The position numbers and the translations under genes were made by a program. From contig CAWEFK010000044.1 in the NCBI GenBank assembly GCA_963808315.1, positions 1 through 64,000 on the forward strand: 64,000 bases of DNA. Direction: 5' to 3'. Positions 34,277 through 42,093 of this stretch are shown one piece after another; within the stretch, counting starts at the first letter, position 1, and each line of letters begins with the position of its first letter. The stretch is from Palsa-504 sp963808315 (lineage in GTDB: Bacteria; Actinomycetota; Actinomycetes; Streptosporangiales; Streptosporangiaceae). A model generated the notes under the pieces. It saw only the letters and a program-made list of their open reading frames with translations, was not told the origin of the DNA and did not search any database.

Positions 34277-34873
34277 TGCACCTCCGGCCCGGATGACGAC
34301 GATCCCGAACAGGGCGGAGATAGCCAACCCGGGAAACAGCACGAGCACGGCCGCCGGAAGGACGGCAACACGACAGGTACTCAGCCCGCCGAAGCACGCA
34401 CTCGCGCAGAATACTACGAGGCATTGCATGCCGCGGATCAACCGATAGCCGCGGCGGGTGGGGCGGAAATCGCACCTAGCCCGGCAGCAGCACGATCGGC
34501 CTGGGACGCAGGCGGGGCGGGCGACCATCCTGACCGTCCCCCGCCGGATTCAATGCGGCTTACACCCGAACGGGCCCGGCCTATCCTCGACGGGGACAGC
34601 TGGGGCGGCGGTCACCGGTACGGTACAGGCAGGCTGCTGAAAACGGAATTCCCGTCCGGCTGGGACGACGACAAGATAATTGGCCACGTCATGGACATGG
34701 CCCGCGCTCCTGACGAACCGCCCGTGTTTCAGGCCAATCACCGATGGCGGGTGCATGGCCAGCGTGACGACGTGGGTATTACCGCCATCATCCAGCCCGA
34801 TGGCAGGATCTGGTCAGCGTGGCCCGACGCCGGCAGCCCGGGAGTGGTCAAGAACCCGAAGGAGACAAAGTAG
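34277..34873 (+). CDS. EndoU-type nuclease toxin domain, 5'-truncated
   Basis: Open from 34277 with no good start (TTG 34424 or ATG 34552 possible). A polar linker (GKQHEHGRRKDGNTT, EYYEALHAADQP) leads to MRLTPERARPILDGDSWGGG, HRYGTGRLLKTEFPSGW, DDDKIIGHVMDMA, WRVHGQRDDVGITAIIQPDG and RIWSAWPD: the bacterial EndoU fold with the first His region (GGGHR) and the distal Arg/Thr-like strand. EndoU domains are RNA-cleaving warheads of polymorphic toxins. The delivery part is missing, probably lost at the junction with the AraC fragment. The probable immunity gene follows with one-base overlap. Confidence 0.65.
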   Translation, partial: CTSGPDDDDPEQGGDSQPGKQHEHGRRKDGNTTGTQPAEARTRAEYYEALHAADQPIAAAGGAEIAPSPAAARSAWDAGGAGDHPDRPPPDSMRLTPERARPILDGDSWGGGHRYGTGRLLKTEFPSGWDDDKIIGHVMDMARAPDEPPVFQANHRWRVHGQRDDVGITAIIQPDGRIWSAWPDAGSPGVVKNPKETK

Positions 34874-35133
34874 TGGATGAAGCCGAAGTCATCGAACGGG
34901 CTGAGACGCTACCTGGTCGCTACGCGGACCGGATTCGCCCGCAAGACCTCGACGGAATGCGATCCATGGCCGAAGGGGGCGAATGGCAGGAACTGGTCGA
35001 CGTGCTGCTCGCCAGCCTGACCATAACCCAGGCGCCCGTCACCGCGGCCGAACGAGATGAACTCAGATCCCTGGCGGAAGCGATGGAGCTGCCGGCCGAT
35101 CAGCTCGCGGGGCTCAACGTCCAGGCCCGATAG
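34873..35133 (+). CDS. Probable immunity protein of the EndoU toxin
   Basis: 86 residues, GTG 34873 overlapping the toxin's TAG by one base. Acidic and helical (ETLPGRYADRIRPQDLDGMR, GEWQELVDVLLASLTITQAP). Size, charge and position match immunity proteins of actinobacterial polymorphic toxins. No sequence family recognised; function from context only. Confidence 0.6.
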   Translation: MDEAEVIERAETLPGRYADRIRPQDLDGMRSMAEGGEWQELVDVLLASLTITQAPVTAAERDELRSLAEAMELPADQLAGLNVQAR

Positions 35134-35177
35134 CCGGGCTCGCCGCTGTCCCGGTGAACTAGGACCGGGCTTAGGCG

Positions 35178-35675
35178 TCAGAGCGCGGCGGCGTAGGCCT
35201 CGGATAGGCGTGCCATGACGCTGGGGCCGTCCCGTTCGGGCGCCGGTGCGCCGAGATGGATGGTCCGCAGCTCGGCCATGAACTCACGCCACAGGTCCGG
35301 GCCGCCGGCGGTGAGCAGTTCGGCTCGCACCCGCAGCCGCCTGGTGGTGGGGCGGTGGCGCAGGCCCCAGTCGCCCAGCTGGGCGAAGACGGGCACCAGC
35401 TGAATCGACGCCTCGGTCAGGCTGTAGGCGGCCCGCCGTCCCGGCCCCGCGTCCTCGCGGGTCAGCAGGCCGGCGCTGACCAGCCGCTTGAGCCGGTCGG
35501 CCAGGATGTTGGAGGCGATCCCCTCCTCGGAGCCGGCCAGCAGCTCCCGGAAGTAGCGGCGCTGGCCGAACATCACGTCCCGCAGCACGAGCAGGCTCCA
35601 GCTGTCGCCGAACGCCTCGACCGCGGCGTTGATCGGGCAACCCGACCGCGCTGGCTCTGCCACCTCGCACCTCAT
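35178..35675 (-). CDS. HxlR-family regulator
   Basis: 165 residues. CPINAAVEAFGDSWSLLVLR and YFRELLAGSEEGIASNILAD with the winged-helix tail AYSLTEASIQLVPVFAQLGD. The N-terminal cysteine of redox-sensing members is present (SGC). Divergent from the truncated alpha/beta hydrolase at 35760, its presumable target. Confidence 0.9.
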   Translation of the reverse strand: MRCEVAEPARSGCPINAAVEAFGDSWSLLVLRDVMFGQRRYFRELLAGSEEGIASNILADRLKRLVSAGLLTREDAGPGRRAAYSLTEASIQLVPVFAQLGDWGLRHRPTTRRLRVRAELLTAGGPDLWREFMAELRTIHLGAPAPERDGPSVMARLSEAYAAAL

Positions 35676-35759
35676 CCCTGAACTGGTTGCAATCTACCAT
35701 CAGTTGGCCTAGCGTGGAAACCTACCGGTTGCACATCGCAAGCAGATGGGAGGCGGCCG

Positions 35760-36260
35760 ATGAGCGACACGGCCCGGCACGTGCTGGACGGCCCGCGGAT
35801 GATGCAGGTCATCGGCGGCATGGGCGCCTCGATGGACTGGTGGGAGGAGGAATTCTGCCAGCGGCTGGCGGCGGGCGGGCGATTCGTCATCCGGTACGAC
35901 CACCGGGACACCGGGCGGTCGGTCAGCTACCCGGCCGGGGTGCCGGGGTACACCGGCGCGGACCTGGCGGCCGACGTGGTCGGGGTGCTTGACGCACTCG
36001 GGCGGCGAAACGCTCACCTGGCCGGCCTCTCGATGGGCGGCGCCCTCGCGCAGCGGGTCGCGCTGGCTCATCCCGATCGCGTCGACTCGCTGGTGCTGTT
36101 CTCGACCAGCCCGGCGGTCCCGGGCGCGGCGGCCAGCTCGGAGCTCCCGCCGATGTCGGAGGACCTGCGGGCCTACTTCGCCGCTGAGGTCCCGCCGCCC
36201 GATTGGGCCGAACGGACGGCGGTGATCGATCACCTCGTCGGCTACGAGCGGTGCCTGTTC
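35760..36260 (+). pseudogene. Alpha/beta hydrolase, C-terminally truncated
   Basis: ATG 35760 with GGGAGG upstream. GRFVIRYDHRDTGRSVSYPA, AHLAGLSMGGALAQRVALAH (nucleophile Ser in GLSMGG) are intact; after VIDHLVGYERCLFPF the sequence jumps into an SDR fragment, losing the lid, acid and His. A deletion fused two unrelated genes. Confidence 0.65.
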
Positions 36261-36261
36261 C

Positions 36262-36698
36262 CGTTCGGCCATGCGGGGGCAGGACCGCCCTCATCACCGG
36301 GTCCACCAGCAACATCGGCCGGGCCGCCGCCGTCGCCTTTGCGGCCGAGGGTGCGCACGTGATCGTCTGCCCGGCTCAGCGTCCCTGTCGGTGCTCTGTA
36401 CGCCTCGACCAAGGGAGCGATGGAAACCCTCACCCGCGCGTGGGCCGCCGAATTCGGGCCGCGGGGCATCCGCGTCAACGCGGTCTCGCCGGGTGTTATC
36501 CGGGATCCCGCCGTCTTCGCCGGCACCGACCACCCGGCGGCGAGAATGATGGCTGGCACCCCGGCCGGGCGGACCGGCCACCCGGACGAAGTCGCCGCGG
36601 CCCTGGTCTACCTCGCCTCCGACGACGCCGCCTTCGTCCACGGCGCTGTCCTGGATGTCGGCGGCGGACGCACCGGGGTAGCCGTCATCGCCGGCTGA
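36262..36698 (+). pseudogene. Short-chain dehydrogenase, core deleted
   Basis: First part TALITGSTSNIGRAAAVAFA (nucleotide-binding TGxxxxIG) joins, with a frame change, directly to VGALYASTKGAMETLTRAWA (the active-site YxxxK) and IRVNAVSPGVIRDP, ending TGVAVIAG. About 100 central residues including the catalytic Ser are missing. Remnant of a normal about 240-residue SDR. Confidence 0.65.
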
Positions 36699-36746
36699 TG
36701 CGCCCATATATATCCGAACGAGGGGATCGCCGATTCGCCGCGATAG

Positions 36747-36941
36747 CTAATTGCTGGGATGCCGTACGGTGCAGTTAATATTGGGATCCACGCCCGTGTA
36801 GTTGAGCGGGCCCGCGATTATCGTCACCGCGGCTGTACTTGCCCTGCTACAGCCGATGGGGCCTTTGTAATCGCCGCGTTGCCCGGCGGCGATACCGCCG
36901 ATGACCAGCCAGATGACAAGAAGTACCGATCCGATGTGCAT
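36747..36941 (-). CDS. Small conserved membrane protein
   Basis: 64 residues: MHIGSVLLVIWLVIGGIAAG is one hydrophobic helix, followed by CSRASTAAVTIIAGPLNYTG and VDPNINC. I know the pattern (TM helix, AGPLNYxGVNPK, two cysteines) from many actinobacterial small hypothetical proteins. Local GC is lower than the neighbours. Function unknown. Confidence 0.65.
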   Translation of the reverse strand: MHIGSVLLVIWLVIGGIAAGQRGDYKGPIGCSRASTAAVTIIAGPLNYTGVDPNINCTVRHPSN

Positions 36942-37150
36942 CTGGACCTCCGCAGTGTCTGCTGCTTAAAATCCGGTGAGACAAAATTGCGATGGCCTGC
37001 CTTTACCCCGGCATCTCCGGGGGAAGCATACCCGCGAGCGGCGATACCGAGTCCGGCGCGGGCGAATTCAATAACTTTCCAGAAATCTGGAAGTTGGCCG
37101 TGATTCGTTGACTAACGGGCGCGCGGGACGCATCCTCGGACGCGTGACGG

Positions 37151-38250
37151 ATGAGTCAAGGACAGATCGAGGAGGACGGTACCCGATGCCTGAAGGCAGG
37201 GAAGCGGCGGCGCCGGCCGGTGCGCACTCCGCTGCGGCAGCGAAGCCGGCGGCGCTGGGCGGTCGTGGGCGGCGTCGCGGCCAGCTGGGTGGTTCTGGAG
37301 GTAGTGACGGGTTCCGCCGTCTCCGCCACCGTGCTGCTTGTGGTGCTGGCGGCCCTCGGCGCCGCGGCCGTGGGCGGCCTGCGGGCCACGGGCATCACCA
37401 GGGATCATCCGTGGATACGGCGGCTGGCCTCCCGGCCGTGGCGCGACGGGCAAGACGTGCTCAATGTCGCCATGCGGCACCTGTCCGAGGTGTTCGTGGT
37501 CACGCCCAGCGGGTTGCTGCTCGCGCCGAACCTGGTCCAACTGCAGCTGAACCCCGGTGACGTCAGCTCGCTGTGCGAGCGGATGGAACTCGGCGTGATC
37601 AGCGCCGGCCTGACGGAGGTCTACGAAGATCAGGTAGCCGCGCATCGGGCCCGTTTCGCCGGGCCGGAGCGGCCCGAGGTGCACGTCGTCGCGGCCGGGT
37701 CGGTCCCGCCGGGCCGCTACCGGCTGCGGCAGGGGAACCCGGCGAGCGTGGATGCCCACCCTGACCACCCTGACCTGCCTGACCTGGCTGACCCCTGGTA
37801 CGCGGGCATGGCGCCGGAGTTCGCGTATGCCAGCCCGCAGCACGGCTACGCCGCCCGCAGCAGGCTACCAGCTCGGGCAGCCGCGGGTGGCCGGGACCTG
37901 AGCCGGCCCTGACGATCGCCGACGGCATGGCCACCGCCATGGAGGAAAGCCTCGTCTATGTCCCGGTGCTGCGGCTGGTCACGGGCTCCTCGGCGGCGGA
38001 GACCATGATCTCCGGCGCCCGGGCCGGGCGCGGGCCGGTTGAGCTGGTGCTCCCCGACGTGCCCACGGTATCCAGGGAGCATGCGCGATTCACCTTCTCC
38101 GACGGCCGCTGGTGGATCACCAACCAGGGCCGGAACGGGCTCACCCTCAACGGCGCCCCGGTGGCGGGCGAACAGCCGCTCGGCGACGGCGATACGATCC
38201 GCTGGGGGACGAGACCGGACGCGCTGATGTCCCGCGTTGAGATCGGCTGA
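37151..38250 (+). pseudogene. Membrane DUF3662-FHA protein, one frameshift
   Basis: From ATG 37151: basic start, two hydrophobic helices (AVVGGVAASWVVLEVVTGSA, VLLVVLAALGAAAVGG), then a DUF3662/FhaA-like region (EVFVVTPSGLLLAPNLVQLQ, PPGRYRLRQG). Near 37850 the frame shifts; the other frame continues to VELVLPDVPTVSREHARFTF and GRWWITNQGRNGLTLNGAPV, a complete phosphothreonine-binding FHA domain with SREH and the LNG loop. If read through it would tether an FHA domain to the membrane, a Ser/Thr-kinase signalling adaptor. Confidence 0.7.
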
Positions 38251-38338
38251 GGCCGGAAAGTGCGATAATGGTCAACCAGACAAGGCGAGACGGGATGGCC
38301 GCGCCGGTGGCGCGCCGTCGTTCGGGAGTGGCGACGCA

Positions 38339-39172
38339 GTGGCGACGGGTCGGCTTTTCCTGTGGTCAGAGGAGCTCGGTGAGTGGGTGAGCTGTCCGCC
38401 CGATGAGATCACCTGGCTGGACCGGCGCATGCTCAGCGGCGACGAGGACCTCACGCTGCACCGCGCCCCGCGCTGCGCGGGTCTTCGTTACGTGCACCAT
38501 CGCTGGGAGCTGTTCAGCCGCGATACGACCTACCGGGTCTATCTAGCGCCGGACGCAGCCGGGACCCCGCCCAGCGCGGAGGCCGTGCAGCGGACGGCGA
38601 GCCAGGTCCTGCCGGTTGCGCCGGCCCGCTACGAAGCGCTGCCGGTGGTCCTCGCAGCCGGCTCGTGGCTGGTCAGCGTGGGAACCTGGGTGCTGCGGCT
38701 GCGGCTCGACGGGCCGGCCCGCTCGGACCCGAGCCTCGCTCCGGACGGTGCGGGGCAACTGACGACCCGGGCCGCGAAAATTACCCGGCGGGGCAGCCTG
38801 CCCGCCGAAGACGCGGTGGCTCGCGTGCGCGGCTACTTCGCGCGCAATGCCACGGCGCGGCTGACGATGGCCTACTACTACCAGGAGTTCATCGGCGGCC
38901 TGGCCGCCCCGCAGGCAGCGCCGATGACGGACGTGGTCATCGCCCTGAACCTCAGCGGAGTCGGCGCGGTGTCGGACTATAAGAAACTGCTGCAGGGCTT
39001 TATCTGGTCCGAACGCGGCCACGCGCGTGATCTCGCCGACTTCCTGCTCGCCAACGGCCTGCTGACTCCGGCCGATCTTGACGAGGCACGGCAGGCCGCG
39101 GCGGACAACGAACGCAGTGGCGCCTGCGAGCAAGCGCGGCAGCGGCTTCAGTATCGGCCGAGGGGTAACTGA
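38339..39172 (+). CDS. Hypothetical protein downstream of the FHA gene
   Basis: 277 residues from GTG 38339 (GGGAG 11 bases upstream). The N-terminal half (LFLWSEELGEWVSCPPDEIT, SWLVSVGTWVLRLRLDGP) looks like a divergent FHA-like beta-sandwich; the C-terminal half is helical (AVARVRGYFARNATARLTMA, DYKKLLQGFIWSERGHARDL). No SxxH FHA motif is seen. Tandem placement suggests joint function with the FHA protein. Not otherwise recognised. Confidence 0.6.
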   Translation: MATGRLFLWSEELGEWVSCPPDEITWLDRRMLSGDEDLTLHRAPRCAGLRYVHHRWELFSRDTTYRVYLAPDAAGTPPSAEAVQRTASQVLPVAPARYEALPVVLAAGSWLVSVGTWVLRLRLDGPARSDPSLAPDGAGQLTTRAAKITRRGSLPAEDAVARVRGYFARNATARLTMAYYYQEFIGGLAAPQAAPMTDVVIALNLSGVGAVSDYKKLLQGFIWSERGHARDLADFLLANGLLTPADLDEARQAAADNERSGACEQARQRLQYRPRGN

Positions 39173-39178
39173 CCGGAC

Positions 39179-39662
39179 CTAGGCCGGGCGGTAGCAGAGG
39201 TAGACGGTGCCGCTGCCGAACCTGTGCTCCTGCGCCAAGGTCAGGTTCAGCCGGACCCGGTCCGGCAGGGCCGGGGTGCCGCCGCCCACGACGGCCGGGA
39301 CGACGAACAGCTGGTACTCCTCCACCAGCCCGGCCGCGATGGCCTGGGCGGCCAGCCGCGCACCGCCTACGGCGAGGTCACGGTCGGCCGCTTCCGTCAG
39401 CTTGCGGACCTGAACCGGATCGAAGGCCCGTTCGAGGCGGGTACGGGCGGTATCCGGCGCCTGCAGGGTGGAGGAATAGACGATCTTGTCGGCCGCCCGC
39501 CAGATCCGGCCGAAGTCGAGCGCGACGGGCGGCTGGCTCGCGTCCGTATCCGCGGTTTCCCAGGCGCGCATCCTCGTCCGGCGCCGCCCACTCGAAGCGT
39601 CCGTCCGCGTCGGCGATGTAGCCGTCGAGCGACATGATGGCCGAGTAGATCAGCCGGGCCAT
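39179..39662 (-). pseudogene. RibD-C/dihydrofolate-reductase-like protein, deleted
   Basis: ATG 39662: ARLIYSAIMSLDGYIADADG and FEWAAPDEDA, then a frame change straight into MRAWETADTDASQPPVALDF, with the usual LYGRRxYE helix between them missing. The rest (YSSTLQAPDTARTRLERAFD, GGGTPALPDRVRLNL) is normal. About 20-25 residues are lost, including part of the NADPH site. Confidence 0.7.
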
Positions 39663-39775
39663 GCGCGCCTCCTTCAGTCCGGGTCTTTTTTCCTTCAGAC
39701 CATGCCGCCGACGGGAAATAAGCGGTCCGGGCGGGGGGGATCGCGTTCGGGAGGCAAGCACGCCGCTAATCGCTG

Positions 39776-39806
39776 TTGACCTCAACATCACTTGAGGTTT
39801 TAGCCT
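39776..39806 (+). promoter_or_regulatory. SoxR/MerR-type promoter
   Basis: TTGACC and TAGCCT separated by 19 bases, the elongated spacer of MerR-family promoters, with a 7-base-arm palindrome ACCTCAA/TTGAGGT centred in it, close to the SoxR box. No SoxR gene is in the window. Confidence 0.65.
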
Positions 39807-39813
39807 TGGGGTC

Positions 39814-40239
39814 ATGACGTTCACTGACGCCGAGCAGCGTTTCCTGGCCCGCCACGCACGCGGGCACCTGGCCACCGTCGGTCCCGGCGGCATCCCTCAG
39901 GTCAAGCCACTGGGGTTCAGCTACAACACCCGGCTGGGAACAATCGACATCACGGGGTGGAACATGGCGGCCAGCGCCAAGTACCGCAACGTCCGCTCCA
40001 ATCCGCACGTGGCCTTCGTGGTCGACGAGGTAACCGCTCCGACCATGGAAGGGGCGCACTTCCTCGAGATCCGCGGCGAGGCCGAGACCACCGTCGGTAC
40101 CCATGACCTAGAGGGCCATCTGGCGCCCGAGATCATCCGGATCTGGCCCCGCCGGGTCGTGGGCTTCAACGTCGATCCAGCTCACCCTGGCTTCGAGACT
40201 CGCGACATCGAGCCGGCCGATAACGCGGAAGGCGCCTGA
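39814..40239 (+). CDS. PPOX-class F420-dependent oxidoreductase
   Basis: 141 residues; HARGHLATVGPGGIPQVKPL, GWNMAASAKYRNVRSNPHVA and EGAHFLEIRGEAET match the F420-dependent PPOX family. The ATG lies 7 bases after the -10, so the message is effectively leaderless. The SoxR-like promoter implies induction by redox-cycling compounds, which fits a quinone- or xenobiotic-reducing enzyme. Confidence 0.85.
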   Translation: MTFTDAEQRFLARHARGHLATVGPGGIPQVKPLGFSYNTRLGTIDITGWNMAASAKYRNVRSNPHVAFVVDEVTAPTMEGAHFLEIRGEAETTVGTHDLEGHLAPEIIRIWPRRVVGFNVDPAHPGFETRDIEPADNAEGA

Positions 40240-40308
40240 TCGAGACCGCACAGGAACGGGCGAGCTAGCCGACGGCGGACCGCGACGGGGCGCACGCGGC
40301 TGGTCACG

Positions 40309-40332
40309 GGAACACGCAGCACGGATCGTTCG
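40309..40332. repeat. Intergenic GGATCGTTCGG repeat
   Basis: GGAACACGCAGCACGGATCG then TTCGG at the convergent junction before the RbpA-like gene's stop. Confidence 0.6.
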
Positions 40333-40344
40333 GAAGAAAGAGAA

Positions 40345-40692
40345 TTAGAGGTGGTCGCGCCGGGCAAGTGATTCGGCCATCAGGGCATCGCCCTCGGCGG
40401 CCGAGCGTCTGCTCTTGACGCGCCCCAGGTGTGCCTTCTTCTCCCCTAGGTACCTCGCGACCCGGGGAGGCAGGTCGAGCGGGTCGGTCCCGGCGGGCTG
40501 CGAGCAGACCCGGCATTCCCACTGCGCGGGCGGCGTCGCGGTCCAGATAAACGGCACCGTCGTCCGGTGCCCGTCCGCACAATGGTAAAGCACGACGACT
40601 TTGGCGACGGCCAATCCACGGACATTAGGTTCGCCGGCCGGGCCCGCCCCTACCCGCGTACCCTGCATAATGCCGTTATTTACACTTCGCAT
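40345..40692 (-). CDS. RbpA-like RNA-polymerase-binding protein
   Basis: 115 residues from ATG 40692 (GGAGG six bases upstream). The sigma-core blocks GTRVGAGPAGEPNVRG, YHCADGHRTTVPF, AQWECRVCSQPAGTDP and KAHLGRVKSRRSAAEGDALM align with RbpA, including the zinc ligands (C, H, CxxC) and the basic sigma-interaction helix. RbpA stimulates transcription by the principal sigma factor and gives rifampicin tolerance. Being in accessory DNA it is probably a paralogue of the housekeeping gene. ATTGTA at 40712 (TACAAT on its strand) is a likely -10. Confidence 0.88.
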   Translation of the reverse strand: MRSVNNGIMQGTRVGAGPAGEPNVRGLAVAKVVVLYHCADGHRTTVPFIWTATPPAQWECRVCSQPAGTDPLDLPPRVARYLGEKKAHLGRVKSRRSAAEGDALMAESLARRDHL

Positions 40693-41120
40693 ACTGCCTC
40701 CATTAACCCTAATTGTACAGGTAAGTTCGGCGTGGTTAAACCGCTAATTCAAGGTCGTGAAATACTTGAAATACGGTTCGGAGGGCCGGTTTTACTCACA
40801 ATAGTCAGGTGGCCGCATAGGGTCCAGGTCTCGTCGGCCGGGGCGCGGTCGCGGAAGCTCCGCGCGAGCTCCAGCCGCATGAAGCCGGTCATCGCGTGGG
40901 CCGCCTGGCCGATCCCTGCCCGCCGGCCGTGACCGCAGGCGCCGCCCCTCGACGGCTGACGTTGCCTGGGCGGCCGCGGCGGTGGCCGAGCCGGCCCGGT
41001 AAGCGGATCGCGGGCTGGGGCGGGTCCTGGACGTGCGGCTATGCGACAGCCGCTTGAGCACCGTTGGGGTTGACGAGTTTCCGCCTGCGGTTCGGCCGCG
41101 GCTGCGCCTACTGTGGCGGT
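40693..41120. other. Intergenic region, AT-rich promoter then low-information DNA
   Basis: 40693-40800 is AT-rich and carries the RbpA-gene promoter. 40800-41120 holds a minus-strand stretch reading AHAMTGFMRLELARSFRDRA and DETWTLCGHLTIV that could be a gene fragment, but no start, stop or family is clear. Confidence 0.35.
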
Positions 41121-41561
41121 GTGGACAACGAGCGGGCGTTCCCGGTCATCCGGCAGACGGTCCTGGACACCACGGATCCGCGGCGCCTGGCCGAGTTCTA
41201 CCGGCAGCTGTTCGGCCTGGAGTACCAGCCGGGCGACGAGCCGCCCGGACCCGGCCAGCCAGATCCGAGAGGACAAGACTGGCTGATTCTGACGAGCCCG
41301 GCCGGCGGTAGGGCGCTGGCGTTCCAGAAGGTCGGGGAGCTCCCCCGGGCAACCTGGCCGAACGGCCCGGTCCCGCAGCAGTCGCACCTGGATACCACGG
41401 TGCCCACGATGGCCGACCTCGACGTCGCCCACGAGCGGGCGCTGACGCTCGGCGCTCGGCTGCTCGAGGACCGTTCGGATGATCCGGAGGAGCCACTGCG
41501 GGTCTACGCCGACCCCGCGGGGCATCCGTTTTGCATAATCGCGGCGATCGCCGGCTGGTGA
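41121..41561 (+). CDS. VOC-family protein
   Basis: 146 residues from GTG 41121. VLDTTDPRRLAEFYRQLFGL, FQKVGELPRATWPNG, SHLDTTVPTMADLDVAHERA and VYADPAGHPFCII are the actinobacterial glyoxalase_6 pattern. A single VOC protomer; probably dimeric. Substrate unknown. A kinase-like fragment follows seven bases later. Confidence 0.85.
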   Translation: MDNERAFPVIRQTVLDTTDPRRLAEFYRQLFGLEYQPGDEPPGPGQPDPRGQDWLILTSPAGGRALAFQKVGELPRATWPNGPVPQQSHLDTTVPTMADLDVAHERALTLGARLLEDRSDDPEEPLRVYADPAGHPFCIIAAIAGW

Positions 41562-41567
41562 CCTCGG

Positions 41568-41892
41568 GTGACAAGTCGCGCCCCGGGCGGGATGCTGCTG
41601 TGGATCAACGGCCCTTTCGGAGGCGGCAAGACCGCGACGGCCTATGAGCTGAACCGGCGGCTGCCTGGCAGTGTCGTGTGCGACCCGGAGCATGTCGGCT
41701 TCGGCATGCGCCGCATGCTGCCGGCCGCGCTGCGGGGAGACTTCCAGGACCTACCGACCTGGCGGTCTAGCGTGGTGGAATTGCGCCGTCGCCGGCTCGG
41801 CTGGCCTGGCGATCAGGCCGTCCGCTGACGGGCCGCTGCGAGCCTCGCTGCGCCGGTACGCCACGACCATCCGTCATATCCGCTTCGACTGA
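41568..41892 (+). pseudogene. P-loop kinase-like protein, internally deleted
   Basis: MLLWINGPFGGGKTATAYEL (Walker A GPFGGGKT) and SVVCDPEHVGFGMRRMLP are the start of a nucleotide-binding kinase-like protein known from actinomycetes; the C-terminal tail GPLRASLRRYATTIRHIRFD is in another frame 25 bases after the first stop. About half the protein is missing. Confidence 0.55.
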
Positions 41893-41919
41893 TCCCGCGG
41901 CCGCGGAGCGGTTACTCCC

Positions 41920-42010
41920 GGTCCTGGCCGGCGGTCGGGTCCGCCCAGGCCACCGATGATGTTCAGCGCGTGGTCTTGCCGGAGCCCGATCGCCCGCGCA
42001 AGGTGGGTCA
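41920..42010 (-). pseudogene. ABC ATPase Walker-A remnant
   Basis: Minus strand reads RSGSGKTT followed, with a frame change, by LNIIGGLGGPDR, the P-loop and next helix of a LolD/MacB-type ATPase. Nothing else of the gene remains. Confidence 0.45.
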
Positions 42011-42093
42011 GTCCAATGGTTCCACCGCGGCTGAAACGGGCCGGACTTCTACCTGACCTACCGCAGGGTGACGTGAGCTGAGAGGGCGCGCGG

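Noticed and set aside
41920..42060. Intact ABC ATPase gene
   Set aside because: Only the Walker A and following helix can be read, in two frames; nothing downstream.
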